From Planctomycetes bacterium RBG_16_41_13 (lineage in GTDB: Bacteria > Planctomycetota > Brocadiia > Brocadiales > Brocadiaceae): DNA of 13,320 bases. Shown piece by piece: positions 1 through 7,606 of the stretch (its first letter is position 1; each line of letters begins with the position of its first letter). The position numbers and the translations under genes are program-made. The DNA lies in assembly GCA_001828295.1 (NCBI GenBank), contig MHYI01000016.1, positions 1 through 13,320 on the forward strand, in the 5' to 3' direction. The notes beneath the pieces were generated by a model. That model had not been told where the DNA came from, did no database searches, and saw nothing but the letters and a program-made list of their open reading frames with translations.

Positions 1-1324
1 CCATGCCCAACTCTGTCTGAGCCTTCTTAACATTAGCTATTAACTTCTTTCTATCATAGCTGTTGATAATCTCAGGGAGATTGTCTAAATCTTTTTGGCT
101 CACCACAATCCCAATCCCATGTTCCTTAACCAACTTGGCAGCATACTGAAATTCTTCACTCACTATGATAGGAAGACCCGCCTCTAAGTATGTAAAAAGC
201 TTGGTGGATAATCTGGTCCGATTTTGCCCTTCTAGGCTTGCCCCTCTATCAAACAAATATGCCATCGCCCCAAAATCATATCTACTAAACTCTTTTGGGG
301 CTTTATCAAGCGGCAACCCCCTCTTAAAATTGAAAAAAGAATTCTTTTTTGCCATAAGCAAATAATCCCCAAATAATTGCTTAGTTCTAAATTGATTATA
401 ATTAGGAGAAAGATACATATCAAAATAAATTCCCTGTTTTGTAATTGTTTCTACAAGGTGGTGACACTGAGTATCTCCAAAACGCTTAGCAGATACATGA
501 GATGGAGTAACCATTCCCCCATAAACAATATGGATCTTTCCATCTAGATCTGAATATTTTTCGTTACTTTCACTTATGAATTCATCGCAAATATAAGAAT
601 GAAATTCCAGCATCGGAATCCCAATGTCGTAACGATCTCTAAGTATCTCCGCTGCTTCGGGAGAATAGCCAAGTATAACACCATCACTCTTCTCGCAAGC
701 GAATTTTTCCGAAAAAAATCCCAGCTCAACATCCCCTTTAGCCCATACTTCTTGCGCATCTTCTCTATAGAGACATAAGCTGGCAACGTCATAAAACTCA
801 GTAACTACCAAAGATTTGCTTAAAAATTTTGCTAAAATAGCGAAATATTCCGTATGGATCATAGACCCGAGGATATGAATTAAATATGGTTGCACCTCTT
901 TTAGGATATTGACCATCATATAGTAGGAGTCATAAACATATACAAAATCAAAATATTTCCCAGCAAAATCTCCAAACAATGGACTTTCTGTGAGAAGCAC
1001 CGTCTCGAATTTCCCGCTTCTCCTCATATAAATACTCTGACGTACTAGATTAGGAGTGATTCCGGAAGAGACGTAGAGAATTTTTCTGTTATTAGAAGGT
1101 TTATTAATGTAAGAGATAAGCCTTTTAACACTCATCCTCTTTTTCTGCTTTCCCGACCAACTTGCAAAAAATCTTTTTATCGTCTGCCTAATAACTTTTT
1201 TGAGTCTCTGTATTTTATTAAACTCTATCTTACCCAGAAGATGTCCATAGGCACTATCATCAAGCTCTTTAAGCGCCGACAGTTTTTCTTTAATCTCCCT
1301 CTCATTAAAACTTGCCTTAAACAT
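1..1324 (-). CDS. GT-B glycosyltransferase with N-terminal helical extension (paralogue 2, 3' end outside window)
   Basis: Translating from ATG 1324 to the window edge gives 441 residues with no internal stop or frameshift; the C-terminus lies beyond the left edge. The protein aligns along its whole length with the glycosyltransferase at 4010-5467: same helical N-terminal extension (about 80 residues), RKILYVSSGITPNLVRQ at the start of the first Rossmann half, PMLEFHSY-CDEF in the middle, and KLFTYLEAGLPIIVS (375-389) in the donor-binding half. By comparison with the paralogue, about 20-25 residues are missing. An AGGAG ribosome site lies 5 bases before the ATG, and the upstream methyltransferase stop is 15 bases away. 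The two copies differ most around residues 300-375, which may reflect different donor or acceptor specificity; that is inference. Confidence 0.85.
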   Translation of the reverse strand, partial: MFKASFNEREIKEKLSALKELDDSAYGHLLGKIEFNKIQRLKKVIRQTIKRFFASWSGKQKKRMSVKRLISYINKPSNNRKILYVSSGITPNLVRQSIYMRRSGKFETVLLTESPLFGDFAGKYFDFVYVYDSYYMMVNILKEVQPYLIHILGSMIHTEYFAILAKFLSKSLVVTEFYDVASLCLYREDAQEVWAKGDVELGFFSEKFACEKSDGVILGYSPEAAEILRDRYDIGIPMLEFHSYICDEFISESNEKYSDLDGKIHIVYGGMVTPSHVSAKRFGDTQCHHLVETITKQGIYFDMYLSPNYNQFRTKQLFGDYLLMAKKNSFFNFKRGLPLDKAPKEFSRYDFGAMAYLFDRGASLEGQNRTRLSTKLFTYLEAGLPIIVSEEFQYAAKLVKEHGIGIVVSQKDLDNLPEIINSYDRKKLIANVKKAQTELGM

Positions 1325-1329
1325 CGACT

Positions 1330-1334
1330 CTCCT
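1330..1334 (-). promoter_or_regulatory. Ribosome binding site of the second glycosyltransferase
   Basis: AGGAG on the minus strand lies 5 bases before ATG 1324 in the 15-base gap after the methyltransferase stop. It is the strongest ribosome site in the window and confirms the start of the edge-truncated gene. Confidence 0.75.
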
Positions 1335-1339
1335 ATTAT

Positions 1340-2380
1340 TCAACAATCCTGATCGGCAGAGACCTGTTTTACGCATGCCCCTCCGGGTCGTTTGGCGCAA
1401 AGCAAAAGTCCTGTCGTATAATCCATGGGAATAACCTTATTTATAGGTTTCTCTATTAAACCAAGAGTAAAATTAGTCAAGTGTTTTATATGTTTATTAT
1501 ATGCTATTATTTTTGAAACCTTAAGCAGCAGATTCAGCCACAACGGCCGATCGAACTCCCCGTCAAACCATGAGATTATAGAATCCGGCGGTACAATTAT
1601 GGCGTTAATCTTGGAAACATCCAAAAGTTCAAAACCGATATCTTTACATCGCTTTATAATGGTGCTCGGCAGTTCCATCCCGATGTGGCAGGGCTTGTCT
1701 ATATGGTTTGTTTTATAAAGCTGCTGATTTTTCTTTGCTGTTTTTATCCAGAAATTTATGCTGTCGGTCTCAATGGCATGAATCATAATGCCTTCCGGCT
1801 TTAACATCCTCCACATTTCGCTATACACTTTTTCTTTTGTCTCAAGAAAAGTGTGCCCCAGCACATCGGAACTGACAATTAAATCGAAATAGCTATCGGG
1901 GAAAGGGTTATTTTCAATCGAACAATGCACCAGCAAATCGTATAAATCGGTGCGCTTGGCATTTACCAGTGAATTTAAAGCCGCGTCTATACCGATTAAT
2001 TTACTTGCACATTTTCTATACAATATGGCTAACCCTCCGCCGCCGCAGCCTATATCTAATATTTTTGCATTTGCCTTCTTTTTCAAGTGTTTCTTTATGA
2101 ATTCAATTCTGTTTTGCGAACATGAAATTTTATTATATAACCCCACCAACGGATTGTCATTTTTTACTACCAGTAAACTATCTGCCAGTTCATTGAATTG
2201 CCCCACCCCGCCTCCAACAGTCTTTTCTTTATCGCTAATAAAAGACGGAATGCCACAAACAATTTTATAGGTATGCGTCGATGAGTACAGGATATTTTCC
2301 TTTACGGTAAGATTTTCTTTCGTATGCGGGTCGATTAAGTCGTACAATAAACTTTTATCCCCGCCTAAGCCTTTATTCAT
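1340..2380 (-). CDS. Class I SAM-dependent methyltransferase with N-terminal Trm112-like remnant
   Basis: The product has 346 residues. Residues about 10-55 (LYDLIDPHTKENL ... YKIVCGIPSFI) follow the pattern of the Trm112-like zinc-ribbon domain that often precedes such methyltransferases, but the paired metal-binding cysteines are missing. The methyltransferase core starts with ILDIGCGGGG (107-116), a canonical motif I, followed by LIGIDAALNSL (motif II acidic residue) and FDLIVSSDVLGHT (motif IV). The C-terminal third (IPMDYTTGLLLCAKRPG at the end) is typical of cluster-borne UbiE/SmtA-like enzymes. It starts at ATG 2380 in a 4-base ATGA overlap with the radical SAM stop and lies 15 bases before the next glycosyltransferase gene. 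The likely acceptor is a sugar, lipid or pathway intermediate; the sequence does not identify it. Confidence 0.88.
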   Translation of the reverse strand: MNKGLGGDKSLLYDLIDPHTKENLTVKENILYSSTHTYKIVCGIPSFISDKEKTVGGGVGQFNELADSLLVVKNDNPLVGLYNKISCSQNRIEFIKKHLKKKANAKILDIGCGGGGLAILYRKCASKLIGIDAALNSLVNAKRTDLYDLLVHCSIENNPFPDSYFDLIVSSDVLGHTFLETKEKVYSEMWRMLKPEGIMIHAIETDSINFWIKTAKKNQQLYKTNHIDKPCHIGMELPSTIIKRCKDIGFELLDVSKINAIIVPPDSIISWFDGEFDRPLWLNLLLKVSKIIAYNKHIKHLTNFTLGLIEKPINKVIPMDYTTGLLLCAKRPGGACVKQVSADQDC

Positions 2381-4026
2381 AGAGGACTTTTTCTGGTGTC
2401 ACTTTTACTCATAATAAACTTTTTAACTGACCTAATAATATCAACGGCTTGACATTCAACCGGCAATGCCCAGAAACCCAATTTCCTTCTAATCTTAAAT
2501 GTCCCGTTCAAAATTGCATAAGCCGCCCTTCTTACCCAATTCCACCAGAAAGTAACCTTAGATTCCCATTTCCTGCCGCTGTCCCAAAAAAGCAAGGTCG
2601 TTACATACCGTATGACCATAGCCTTTTTATTGTCATTTCTTAGCCATGGGAGGTATTCGGGTTTTACAAAGCCACCAATTTCCAAGAGCTTTTCGGTCGT
2701 CCATTCCCTGATATCACGGGGGGCATCAAACCCGAGCCTTACGCTCTCATTGTACAACTCACCGCCTGGATACGGTCTATAAAGCTGCACATTTTGGGTC
2801 ATCACATACTCCCCTATTTTCTTGAGTTTTTTAATGAAATCAACGGTTTTAAACATGTCCCCTATAGATTCTTGAGGCAACCCTATCATAAAAGAAAATT
2901 CACTAATTATCTTATTATCATTGGTAATCTTTGCCGCGTGCTCAACCTGCTGAGTTGTTATGTCTTTTTTTAAATAATCCAATATTCTTTGCGACCCCGA
3001 CTCCGCGCCAAACCCGAGGAGCACACACCCCAAATTCCTCATTCTTTTTACGACATCTTTTGAAAGGTAAGTATCTTTTATATAATGTGCCTTCCCTACA
3101 GTTGACCATGTAAACTTAAGTCCTCTTTCTTCTATTCCATCTAATAATTTGAAAAGCCGTTTCTTATCTACAAGAAAACATTCATCCACAAAACTTATAT
3201 GTTCAACCCCATATCTATCAATTAGCATTTGAATTTCATCAAGAATTCTTGTTGCAGATTTTCCACGGTAAAGACTCTTTTGGTAATACTTCCCATCCCG
3301 GTAAATTGTAGTATTAATACAGAAGGTGCATCTAAATGGACATCCCATACCTGTATGGAGATGCAATAACTTTGTCGTCTTACCTCTCCTCGGGCCATCT
3401 CCGGAGATCATGGGTCTATGTAAATAGTCGTCTATGTCGAATAGTTCATACCGGGGGAAAGGCAAATCGTTTAAGTCAATCGGGGTGCGCGGTCCAGTGA
3501 AAACAACCTTTCTGTCGGCATCTTTAAACATGATACCTTTTATAGTTGAAAAAGGCTTTAAACCCGAAAGAGCCTGTGCCAATTCTAAACAAGCATATTC
3601 TCCCTCTCCAATAACAACCACATCCACTAATGGGTCGGTACATGTCTCTTCCGGAAAGAGGGTGGGATGTGTCCCACCCCATACGAGGGGCATATCTGGA
3701 AAGTCTTTACGAATTATAGTTGCCGCTTTAACGGCTGACGGCAGTTGCGTTGTCCTGGCTGAAATACCCACGAACAAAACCTTTCCCCGACTCATCTGTT
3801 TCAGCGCCTGATCTAATTCGGCAGATAGGTCAATCTTCCCCAAAAAGCCGTCCAATATCTTAACATGATAACCATTTTCCATTAAGATACTGCCGATAGA
3901 TAGAAGACCCATCGGTACCCCGGGGCTCGAAGGGCCTATATCCCGCGGTGTCCAATCGGTAGTTACCATCGGCGGCGATATTAATATAATATTTCTATCA
4001 TTGCTTCGATCAAAGTTTTGATTCAT
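2377..4026 (-). CDS. B12-binding-domain radical SAM protein (type 3)
   Basis: The product has 549 residues. A cobalamin-binding-type N-terminal domain (IILISPPM, VKILDGFLG, VGISART, VWGGTHPTLFP, VIGEGE) spans about 1-150. The DxHxxG motif lacks its histidine, with the Asp kept in LDGFLG. The radical SAM core has Cys229, Cys233 and Cys236 (GCPFRCTFC), then FVDECF, GAESGSQRIL and FMIGLPQES. The C-terminal 130 residues carry a Trp- and Arg-rich segment (KWESKVTFWWNWVRR ... ALPVE), resembling the RW-rich ends of B12/radical SAM enzymes in lipid and glycan clusters and possibly associating with membrane. I chose ATG 4026 because GGAAGG lies 5 bases upstream; longer starts at ATG 4050 or TTG 4059 are possible. 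It overlaps the preceding glycosyltransferase by 17 bases and the following methyltransferase by 4 bases (ATGA), indicating tight coupling to both. Confidence 0.9.
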   Translation of the reverse strand: MNQNFDRSNDRNIILISPPMVTTDWTPRDIGPSSPGVPMGLLSIGSILMENGYHVKILDGFLGKIDLSAELDQALKQMSRGKVLFVGISARTTQLPSAVKAATIIRKDFPDMPLVWGGTHPTLFPEETCTDPLVDVVVIGEGEYACLELAQALSGLKPFSTIKGIMFKDADRKVVFTGPRTPIDLNDLPFPRYELFDIDDYLHRPMISGDGPRRGKTTKLLHLHTGMGCPFRCTFCINTTIYRDGKYYQKSLYRGKSATRILDEIQMLIDRYGVEHISFVDECFLVDKKRLFKLLDGIEERGLKFTWSTVGKAHYIKDTYLSKDVVKRMRNLGCVLLGFGAESGSQRILDYLKKDITTQQVEHAAKITNDNKIISEFSFMIGLPQESIGDMFKTVDFIKKLKKIGEYVMTQNVQLYRPYPGGELYNESVRLGFDAPRDIREWTTEKLLEIGGFVKPEYLPWLRNDNKKAMVIRYVTTLLFWDSGRKWESKVTFWWNWVRRAAYAILNGTFKIRRKLGFWALPVECQAVDIIRSVKKFIMSKSDTRKSPL

Positions 4027-5467
4027 ATTTGCCTTCCACAACTTGTTCATAAAAGGCAATTAACCGCCCGATATGCCTTTTCATAGACAGCTCCTGCCTT
4101 GCCCTCTTAACATTGCCTCTTAATTTCTCCCGATCATAACTGTTAATAATCTCAGAAAGGTTATTTAAGTCATTTTTGCTCACTACAATACCCATTCCAT
4201 ATTCTTTGACCAACATGGCGCCATAGAGGTAGTTATCACTGATAAGAATGGGCAAACCAGCTTCTAAATATGTGAAAAATCTATCGGATACCCTCATCCC
4301 CCTATTTTCTTCAATAAATACTTTTCTTTTATAGAAAATTTCTGCTTTTTTCTCATCATAATAGATGAGAATTGCACCAAAATCATATTTACCAAACTCC
4401 TTCGTAGCTTGATCTAATAGCAGTCCTCCATTAAACCTAAATAGAGGATTCTTTTCTGATAGGCTTATATAGTCCTCATAATCCCGCTTTATTCTCCGCG
4501 CTACCACATACATATCAAAACAAATCCCTTGCCTGGTAAGTACCTCGATGAGTTTATAATACATGCCGTCCCGTTTGAATTTTTCAGGCGTATGGGATGG
4601 CGCAACCATTCCTCCCTGTACAATATGAACTTTACCATCCCTATCGGAATACTTACCGCTGTCCTCACTCATAAATTCATCGCAGGGATAAGAATGAAAT
4701 TCCAACATCGGAATATTTATGGGGTAGCGACTCTTAATCCTTTCTCTGACCTCTGCGGAATATCCAAAAATAAGACCATCGCACCTTTCGCATGCAAATC
4801 TTTCTGAAAATAAATCTAATTTAACATCTTCTTTATTCCACATAGACTCAATATCTTCTTTTACGATTGCGGTGCTTGGGATATCATTGAAATTAAATAC
4901 AACCTTGGAGTTGCTTAAAAGTTTTGCAAGAATTCCAAAATGGTTGGAACTGGGGGTTGCGCCCTGAACGTGTATCAAATAAGGCTTTGCCTCTTTAATG
5001 ATATAAGACAGCGTGTAAATAGAATTAAACACATATACGATATCAAAATGCTTTTCTAAAAAATTGATGAATGATAGATTTGTCTCCATGAGAAGAATAG
5101 TTTCATATCCTTCCTTTCTCAGGCAAATACTCTGCCGTACTATATTATAAGTAGGGGAACCTGTAACATATACTATCTTCTTTTTATGAGAGGGGCGGTT
5201 AATATTGTCAATAAGTTCTTTTACTGTCATTCTTTTTTTATATTCTTCAATAAATTTCATCGGATACTCTTTTATCGCTGCCTTTTGATACCCCAGAATC
5301 CTTGCCAGATACCTCTTGATTGTCTGTTCAACGGTTCTTTTTAATACTTTAAACTTATTAAACTCTATCTTTTTGTTTAGAAGATAATCATACATATCCT
5401 TATCAATCTCTTTAAGTTCTGATAGTTTTTCCTTAATCTCCTTTTCTAAAAAAATGCCTTCAAACAT
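4010..5467 (-). CDS. GT-B glycosyltransferase with N-terminal helical extension (paralogue 1)
   Basis: The product has 485 residues. Residues 1-95 form a charged, Lys/Glu-rich helical extension. A Rossmann half begins at KKIVYVTGSPTYNIVRQ (about 96), and a second half begins near VHIVQGGMVAPSH (about 279). The nucleotide-sugar-binding region RFFTYLEAGLPILIS (396-410) resembles GT4-like enzymes. No signal peptide or membrane span is seen, so it is probably cytoplasmic or membrane-associated. I chose ATG 5467 over an in-frame GTG at 5476, because GAGGTG (5474-5479) is a good ribosome site 6 bases before the ATG and because the paralogue at 1-1324 begins at the same point (MFKASFNEREIKEK versus MFEGIFLEKEIKEK). 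The stop overlaps the following radical SAM gene by 17 bases. Donor and acceptor are unknown. Confidence 0.86.
   Translation of the reverse strand: MFEGIFLEKEIKEKLSELKEIDKDMYDYLLNKKIEFNKFKVLKRTVEQTIKRYLARILGYQKAAIKEYPMKFIEEYKKRMTVKELIDNINRPSHKKKIVYVTGSPTYNIVRQSICLRKEGYETILLMETNLSFINFLEKHFDIVYVFNSIYTLSYIIKEAKPYLIHVQGATPSSNHFGILAKLLSNSKVVFNFNDIPSTAIVKEDIESMWNKEDVKLDLFSERFACERCDGLIFGYSAEVRERIKSRYPINIPMLEFHSYPCDEFMSEDSGKYSDRDGKVHIVQGGMVAPSHTPEKFKRDGMYYKLIEVLTRQGICFDMYVVARRIKRDYEDYISLSEKNPLFRFNGGLLLDQATKEFGKYDFGAILIYYDEKKAEIFYKRKVFIEENRGMRVSDRFFTYLEAGLPILISDNYLYGAMLVKEYGMGIVVSKNDLNNLSEIINSYDREKLRGNVKRARQELSMKRHIGRLIAFYEQVVEGKYESKL
4032..4037 (-). promoter_or_regulatory. Ribosome binding site deciding the type 3 radical SAM start
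   Basis: GGAAGG on the minus strand lies 5 bases before ATG 4026, inside the end of the upstream glycosyltransferase gene. The two longer in-frame starts at 4050 and 4059 have no comparable site. Confidence 0.62.
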
Positions 5468-5473
5468 TTTTTT

Positions 5474-5479
5474 CACCTC
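5474..5479 (-). promoter_or_regulatory. Ribosome binding site deciding the glycosyltransferase start
   Basis: GAGGTG on the minus strand lies 6 bases before ATG 5467. It includes the GTG that would otherwise be an alternative start at 5476. The good spacing and the matching N-terminus of the paralogue favour the ATG. Confidence 0.7.
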
Positions 5480-5503
5480 TATTTTTTCGGTTCTACTGAC
5501 TTT

Positions 5504-5526
5504 TCTGTGGGTAATAAAACCACAGA
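5504..5526. other. Hairpin at the left edge of the GxxExxY cassette
   Basis: TCTGTGG (5504-5510) pairs with CCACAGA (5520-5526) in a perfect 7-base stem around a 9-base AT-rich loop. No T-run follows in either direction, so it does not look like an intrinsic terminator. It lies between the GxxExxY stop and the glycosyltransferase start and overlaps the left inverted repeat. It may be a structural end of the cassette or an incidental fold. Confidence 0.45.
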
Positions 5527-5535
5527 GACACTGAG
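5516..5535 (+). repeat. Left inverted repeat of the GxxExxY cassette
   Basis: The plus strand reads AAAACCACAGAGACACTGAG. It matches the reverse complement of 5926-5944 (AAAACACAGAGACACGGAG) with one inserted C and one mismatch. It begins one base beyond the GxxExxY stop codon. The CACAGAGACAC core belongs to a family of short dispersed sequences often seen beside GxxExxY genes in other bacteria (from memory, not checked here). Confidence 0.75.
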
Positions 5536-5536
5536 T

Positions 5537-5953
5537 TTATAAAACAAGTCTTTTAATTCCATCTTTTACTACTGGAGTATAAAAGTTTATTATCAAACCT
5601 ACCTTAATTTTGGACAGCCTTAAATATGTCAACAGTTGAGCTTCATGTACAGGAGTAATTTTATCTACACATTTAAGTTCTACTACTACCTTGTTATCTA
5701 CTACTATGTCCATACGATAACCGCAGTCAAGTTTAATCCCTTTATATTCTAAAGGAAGTGGTTTTTGTCTCTCAAAAAGAAATCCCTGTATGTACAATTC
5801 ATGACAGAAACATTCTTCATAGGCAGATTCCAACAGACCTGGTCCAAGAGTTCTGTGAACTTCAATGGCAGCAGCAATAATCTTATCTGTTAGTTCTTCA
5901 TTATAGAATATAGCCTTCTCTGTGCCTCCGTGTCTCTGTGTTTTGTTCTGCAT
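5537..5953 (-). CDS. GxxExxY protein (PDDEXK_3 nuclease-like)
   Basis: The product has 138 residues. The name-giving motif is GLLESAY (39-45). The likely nuclease-type core residues are Asp82 (YRMDIVV) and Glu92-Leu-Lys94 (VVELK). The end, LIINFYTPVVKDGIKRLVL, is typical of the family. The first dozen residues (MQNKTQRHGG) are simply the translation of a CACAGAGACACGGAG DNA repeat, so the N-terminus may be non-functional sequence and the true start is uncertain. No later in-frame ATG precedes the core. A copy of the same repeat in inverted orientation begins one base after the stop codon, so the gene fills a repeat-bounded cassette. No biochemical role is established for this family; a nucleic-acid role is only suggested by the fold. 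It does not fit the glycan or radical SAM theme and looks like an insertion between the flippase and glycosyltransferase genes. Confidence 0.88.
   Translation of the reverse strand: MQNKTQRHGGTEKAIFYNEELTDKIIAAAIEVHRTLGPGLLESAYEECFCHELYIQGFLFERQKPLPLEYKGIKLDCGYRMDIVVDNKVVVELKCVDKITPVHEAQLLTYLRLSKIKVGLIINFYTPVVKDGIKRLVL
5926..5944 (-). repeat. Right inverted repeat of the GxxExxY cassette
   Basis: The minus strand reads AAAACACAGAGACACGGAG and is the mirror partner of 5516-5535. It lies within the first codons of the GxxExxY gene and encodes part of its N-terminus. A further CACAGAG unit follows immediately on the minus strand (5919-5925). Outside the repeats, GTGGGTAATAAA (5507-5518, plus strand) and GTGGGATAATAAA (5956-5968, minus strand) also match with one inserted base, so the inverted similarity may extend outward with a gap of about 11 bases on this side. 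Confidence 0.72.
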
Positions 5954-6056
5954 TATTTATTATCCCACTCAATTCCCTGAAGAGCCATTTTTTCAAAATA
6001 TACTAATATCTTTACGTGCTAAATACTTAACTTTTACTGCCCATCTACATCAGCCC

Positions 6057-7565
6057 TCACAGGTAGAAAATAGAAAGGGGCCGCCTTATGAAATCTCTCA
6101 TTCTCCCGTACTCAGGGTTTTTATATGCAAGTAAGATATAAGTAATCGGAAATAAGATTGCAGCAGAGAGTAGTTCAATATGGTAATTTCTTATATATTT
6201 TCCCATAAAACTGAAAATCAAAAGAATAATCATGCTTGTTAAAAGCGGGAATTTTAGGCATCTTAATATATTTATGGCAGAACCTCCTAATTTCTTTTGA
6301 AGGTAATAGAAGAAATAAATAGTAGTGATAGTATTTGCCGTAAGATTGCTGATTACAATCCCAGTTATACCAAATTTAATTACCAAGATTAAGCTTAGGA
6401 TTACGCTTATCGCCCCATTAGCTATACCGCCATAAAAGGGTATCTCAATCATCCCTATTCCCATTAGAATTGAGGCGCCAGGGCCTGTCAACACATTTAT
6501 TAAATATGCAATGGATAAAAACCTGAACACAAAGGCCGCTTCTTCGTATCCCGTACCAAGCCAGACGAAAATAATTCGGTCTGCCATAACCGAAGTAAAT
6601 AAAAAAGCAGGAATTGATATCAAAGCAATGTATTTAAGGGTAGTCTGAAAGACCTCTTTTATTTTCTCTATTCCTGAGCTTACATAACCAGCCGATGCCG
6701 CAGGCATAATAGAAATTGCAAAGGAACTAAAAAGGCCCATCATGGCAAAAATAAGCCTGTGGCCTAAATCATAATAAGTTAAGTATCTCAACCCTAAAAA
6801 ATAACTGATAATAAGTTTGGCGAGCTGAAATTGTACCATAGCTGCTATTCCACCGAGAGCCCCATAGGTGACAAATTTTTTAACCTCGTGTAGTATGCCA
6901 AGGTTAAAAGCAAGCGGATTGAGTTTCAGATAAGGGGCTACTTTTGCACAAACTCCCACATAGATGCATCCCGTCATCAAGGTTGATAGACCACTTGCCA
7001 TAGCTAACCCTTTAATCCCCCATCCCATGTATAGAAAGACTATGCAAAAGATAAAATTGTTGACTACAGATAGCATCTCCACCTTATTGGTTAAATCCAT
7101 CCTCTCCAGACCATTGAAAAAAGATGAGTACACCTTAAAGATCATATTTATTCCAAAAACTGCGGTATAGAGTACTAAGGCAAAAGAGATATCCCCCCTT
7201 GGTAACTTATCTGTCTTTATAAAGACATCTATTATCCAATCCTGATAAATAAAAACGGCAAGGAAGAATATAAAAAAAAGGGAGAGATAAAGAACAAATA
7301 GGGTATTGAATATCTGGGATATCTTCGGGTGATTTTCTCGAGATTTGTATTCTGCGGTATATTTCGTCAGAGCATCGCTGCCCATATCCAGAATAACGGA
7401 ATAAGCCACCAATGCCTGTATAAATGCCCATACCCCATACCCCTCAACCCCTACATAGCCGAGAACAACAAGAGGCAATATCAACCCAACTGGAAGACCC
7501 AAGAGTCTGCGCAATAGATTATAAAGGGAATTTTTTGCTATCCTGTTATAAATCTCTTGAGCCAA
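6057..7565 (-). CDS. Wzx-like polysaccharide flippase (MOP superfamily)
   Basis: The product has 502 residues and is strongly hydrophobic along its length, with roughly twelve to fourteen membrane spans separated by short basic loops. The N-terminus (SLYNLLRRLLGLPVGLILPL, then GVEGYGVWAFIQALVAYS) is the hallmark of oligosaccharide/lipid-linked saccharide flippases of the MATE-like MOP superfamily. Internal landmarks include LDMGSDALTKY and FNGLERMDL. The likely role is to move a lipid-linked saccharide across the inner membrane. The only plausible start is TTG at 7565, preceded by a purine-rich AGAGAAGAGAGAA stretch; no in-frame ATG lies before the first membrane span. The gene follows the TIM-barrel gene by 41 bases. 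It ends at TGA, 103 bases before the GxxExxY gene, the largest intergenic gap in the window. Family is secure; the substrate is unknown. Confidence 0.92.
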   Translation of the reverse strand: MAQEIYNRIAKNSLYNLLRRLLGLPVGLILPLVVLGYVGVEGYGVWAFIQALVAYSVILDMGSDALTKYTAEYKSRENHPKISQIFNTLFVLYLSLFFIFFLAVFIYQDWIIDVFIKTDKLPRGDISFALVLYTAVFGINMIFKVYSSFFNGLERMDLTNKVEMLSVVNNFIFCIVFLYMGWGIKGLAMASGLSTLMTGCIYVGVCAKVAPYLKLNPLAFNLGILHEVKKFVTYGALGGIAAMVQFQLAKLIISYFLGLRYLTYYDLGHRLIFAMMGLFSSFAISIMPAASAGYVSSGIEKIKEVFQTTLKYIALISIPAFLFTSVMADRIIFVWLGTGYEEAAFVFRFLSIAYLINVLTGPGASILMGIGMIEIPFYGGIANGAISVILSLILVIKFGITGIVISNLTANTITTIYFFYYLQKKLGGSAINILRCLKFPLLTSMIILLIFSFMGKYIRNYHIELLSAAILFPITYILLAYKNPEYGRMRDFIRRPLSIFYL

Positions 7566-7606
7566 TCTTGGATTCTCTCTTCTCTCGCGGTTTTACTTTC
7601 TGTTTT

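Noticed and set aside
574..792. Minus-strand open frame of about 72 codons
   Set aside because: It is an out-of-frame shadow within the glycosyltransferase at 1-1324, whose own frame is open from start to window edge.
1..1324. Possible pseudogene at the left edge
   Set aside because: Codon-by-codon translation gave an uninterrupted frame matching the intact paralogue; only the window edge truncates it.
3434..3811. Open frame of about 125 codons on the plus strand
   Set aside because: It lies entirely opposite the type 3 radical SAM gene, has no recognisable motif, and its composition is that of an antisense frame.
5919..5944. CRISPR-like or tandem repeat array from repeated CACAGAG units
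   Set aside because: Only a few short units occur, with no regular spacers and no cas genes; they fit the dispersed repeat flanking the GxxExxY gene.
5956..5988. Small open frame starting MALQGIEWDN upstream of the GxxExxY gene
   Set aside because: It stops after 11 codons and has no ribosome site.
5954..6056. Possible internal promoter in the largest intergenic gap
   Set aside because: TTGAAA and GATAAT occur on the minus strand but are 26 bases apart, too far for a normal sigma-70 promoter. No other good pair was seen.
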